From assembly GCA_964462135.1 (NCBI GenBank), contig CAYWWK010000004.1, positions 36,670 through 100,669 on the forward strand: DNA of 64,000 nt, read 5' to 3'. Positions 62,660-64,000 of this stretch are shown one piece after another (within the stretch, counting starts at the first letter, position 1; each line of letters opens with the position of its first letter). The notes under the pieces were generated by a model. It was given only the letters and a program-made list of their open reading frames with translations, did no database searches and had not been told where the DNA came from. The stretch comes from MGBC163016 sp964462135. Lineage in GTDB: Bacteria; Actinomycetota; Coriobacteriia; Coriobacteriales; Eggerthellaceae. Position numbers and translations under genes: made by a program.

Positions 62660-63013
62660 ATGGCCAAAGGGATTCTCGTAAATTACGATTACTGCATTGG
62701 GTGCCATTCATGCGAGATCGCATGCAAGAAGCATCTCGGCCTTGCCAAGGGTGAATTCGGCATGAAGGTGTGCGAAGTGGGCCCTTATGAGTACGTGAAT
62801 GGAGAAGGCAATGGGAAGGATCGATGGGAATGGACGTTCATGCCCATGCTTACCAAGGCATGTACCATGTGCGAGGACCGCGTGGAGAAGGGCAAGATGC
62901 CCATGTGCGTTCAGCACTGCCAAGGTTGGTGCCTTGAGTATGGTGATGTCGAAGGGCTGGCTGCGAAGCTGGGGAAGGATCCGAAGACCAGGAGCGCATT
63001 GCTGGTGAGATAG
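62660..63013 (+). CDS. Two-cluster ferredoxin subunit of molybdoenzyme
   Basis: A 117-residue electron-transfer subunit with CIGCHSCEIAC and CTMC...CVQHCQGWC for two [4Fe-4S] clusters. ATG 62660 has GAAGAGAG upstream and is preferred over the GTG at 62648. It is the expected partner of the enzyme at 60182-62641 and the last gene of that operon. Confidence 0.9.
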   Translation: MAKGILVNYDYCIGCHSCEIACKKHLGLAKGEFGMKVCEVGPYEYVNGEGNGKDRWEWTFMPMLTKACTMCEDRVEKGKMPMCVQHCQGWCLEYGDVEGLAAKLGKDPKTRSALLVR

Positions 63014-63334
63014 CTTGCGCTTTGGCGGGAACATGATGATGCCGGGTGGCGTTGCCGCTCGGCATTCTTGCATCTAGGGGCTTTGCACAAGGATGCTGTG
63101 CCGCAAGGCTTTCGCTGTTCGACGCTCCCATCCGACGTCTAATCATAGGGATGCGCAAGAAGGCTTCGGGTAGGGGGATTTCTCGCTGCGCGTGAAATGA
63201 TGCTGAAGGGAAGCCCTTCAGCCGCATAGCGGGTTTCTTCGGAATGACGCAGGGAAGGGAACTGAGGCAAAGGCTTCAAGCTCTGCTGATCGCAGAACAT
63301 TGGTTGGCAATCAAAGACTAAGGAGATTCGGAGA
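63014..63334. other. Intergenic stretch without recognised feature
   Basis: No gene, T-run terminator or promoter stands out in these 321 bases between the ferredoxin gene and the tRNA; short GC-rich repeats (CCGAAG/CTTCGG-like) are present. Confidence 0.4.
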
Positions 63335-63409
63335 TGGTGGTCGAGGAGGGATTTGAACCCCCGACCTTGTGCTTGTAAGGCACCTGCGCTCCCGCTGCGC
63401 CACTCGACC
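63335..63409 (-). tRNA. tRNA-Val (anticodon UAC)
   Basis: Read on the minus strand, GGTCGAG pairs with CTCGACC as the acceptor stem, with encoded CCA. The anticodon loop is CTTACAA, giving anticodon UAC, and the T-arm reads GGGGGTTCAAATCCC. The outermost pair of the anticodon stem is a mismatch. Length is 75 bases with CCA. Confidence 0.9.
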
Positions 63410-63960
63410 ACGTGAGAAGGCATTATATCAACTCAACAGAAGATGTGGGACGCCGTTCACGGAAATGCCTCTGCCGTACAGGGCAAATACTTGGGCCGTT
63501 GGCCGAAACAGACCTTTTCAACCCGCGCTCAACCTCGCAAATCAACCTCGAAGGTTGAGGCGATCAAGCCGTTTTCGTTGACCCGTCAACCCACTTAAAA
63601 TATCCTACCCTCATAGGCATCAGACTCTCTCGTCAGGCTGGCAGCCATACATGCCAAGGCTGATGGGATGAGGAGCATGCTTGTCGAAGAGAATCGAGAA
63701 AGGGGGGAAAGCCCGCGCAGTCGTTTCTTCTGGTTCGCACCTAGTGGCGGGAGCTCGAGGCTGATCCCTATAAGGTCTCGTGTTCATTACTAGCACCTCA
63801 ACAGCCCTAGATTTTTGAGGCGCTCGTAATATCTCCCAAGATGATGGTTCGCTCACAGTCTTGCTATTGCGCCCGGACTCGCAAAGTCCAGTTTCGTAGC
63901 CTTCATCCGCTTTTCTCCATCGAACGGATGAGGGCAAAATCATTAATCTAGGGGGTATTG
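63410..63960. other. Long spacer beside tRNA, no supported gene
   Basis: These 551 bases hold a CAACCT/AGGTTG hairpin near 63551 and a 107-codon minus-strand open frame (63620-63943) without a ribosome binding site or recognisable domain. The DNA 3-prime or 5-prime of a tRNA is a common integration site, but no att repeat or integrase is visible. Confidence 0.4.
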
Positions 63961-64000
63961 ATGGACGGTAAAGAGTTCACAGTATCTGAGGTCATCGACC
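63961..64000 (+). CDS. Start of a gene cut by window edge
   Basis: ATG 63961 follows a GGGGG site six bases upstream, and the frame (MDGKEFTVSEVID) stays open to the end. Thirteen residues are too few to name a family. Confidence 0.45.
   Translation, partial: MDGKEFTVSEVID

Noticed and set aside
63620..63943. 107-codon minus-strand open frame beside the tRNA
   Set aside because: No ribosome binding site and no family resemblance that I can support. I also considered a structural RNA such as RNase P or tmRNA, but the conserved motifs are missing.

Overview
The window looks like chromosomal DNA of a strictly anaerobic, GC-rich gut or rumen actinobacterium of the Eggerthellaceae type (class Coriobacteriia). 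The reasons are the dense set of bis-pterin-guanine-dinucleotide (bis-PGD) molybdoenzymes paired with small two-cluster ferredoxin subunits, the LuxR-type regulators fused to a polytopic membrane domain, and the MFS carriers beside them. This combination is typical of Eggerthella, Gordonibacter and relatives that dehydroxylate or reduce plant and drug aromatics. The genus cannot be fixed from the sequence alone.

Layout. 1-2239 (-): molybdoenzyme cut by the window edge. 2612-11155 (+): two MFS carriers, a molybdoenzyme that has lost all four N-terminal [4Fe-4S] cysteines, its ferredoxin subunit, a small helix-turn-helix-like protein, then a second molybdoenzyme/ferredoxin pair. 11290-14659: two membrane LuxR regulators, one with a frameshift and a G9 tract, and a zinc-ribbon miniprotein. 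14883-17738 (-): molybdoenzyme/ferredoxin pair, with a divergent LysR regulator. 19189-27894 (+): an orphan uroporphyrinogen-decarboxylase-type methyltransferase, an MFS carrier, and two glycyl radical enzymes around one shared radical-SAM activase. 28059-31079: MFS carrier and membrane LuxR regulator, divergent. 31226-39718 (+): the most striking operon. It has a free beta-sandwich domain protein, two tandem pyrogallol-hydroxytransferase-like large subunits, one three-cluster small subunit, a methyltransferase and a corrinoid protein. 40070-41975: a Mop molybdate-binding protein divergent from moeA. 42433-43564 (-): a PIN/RelB toxin-antitoxin pair and a candidate type I toxin with an antisense RNA. 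43968-44708 (-): fdhD. 44947-53362 (+): molybdoenzyme/ferredoxin pair, zinc-ribbon miniprotein, four-cluster ferredoxin, aldehyde ferredoxin oxidoreductase family tungsten enzyme and another molybdoenzyme. 53450-59067: PucR-type regulator (-), then MFS, SDR and MFS (+). 59129-63013 (+): zinc-ribbon miniprotein, DnaA-like ATPase, molybdoenzyme and ferredoxin. 63335-63409 (-): tRNA-Val. A new gene starts at 63961.

How the genes fit together. MFS carriers would bring substrates into the cytoplasm. Molybdoenzymes without Tat signals or membrane anchors would transform them, fed by small ferredoxin subunits. Dedicated LuxR, LysR and PucR regulators would switch each module on. moeA, the Mop protein and fdhD supply or mature the molybdenum cofactor. 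The methyltransferase/corrinoid genes suggest that O- or N-methyl groups are removed from the same kinds of compound. All substrates are inferred; none is proven by the sequence.
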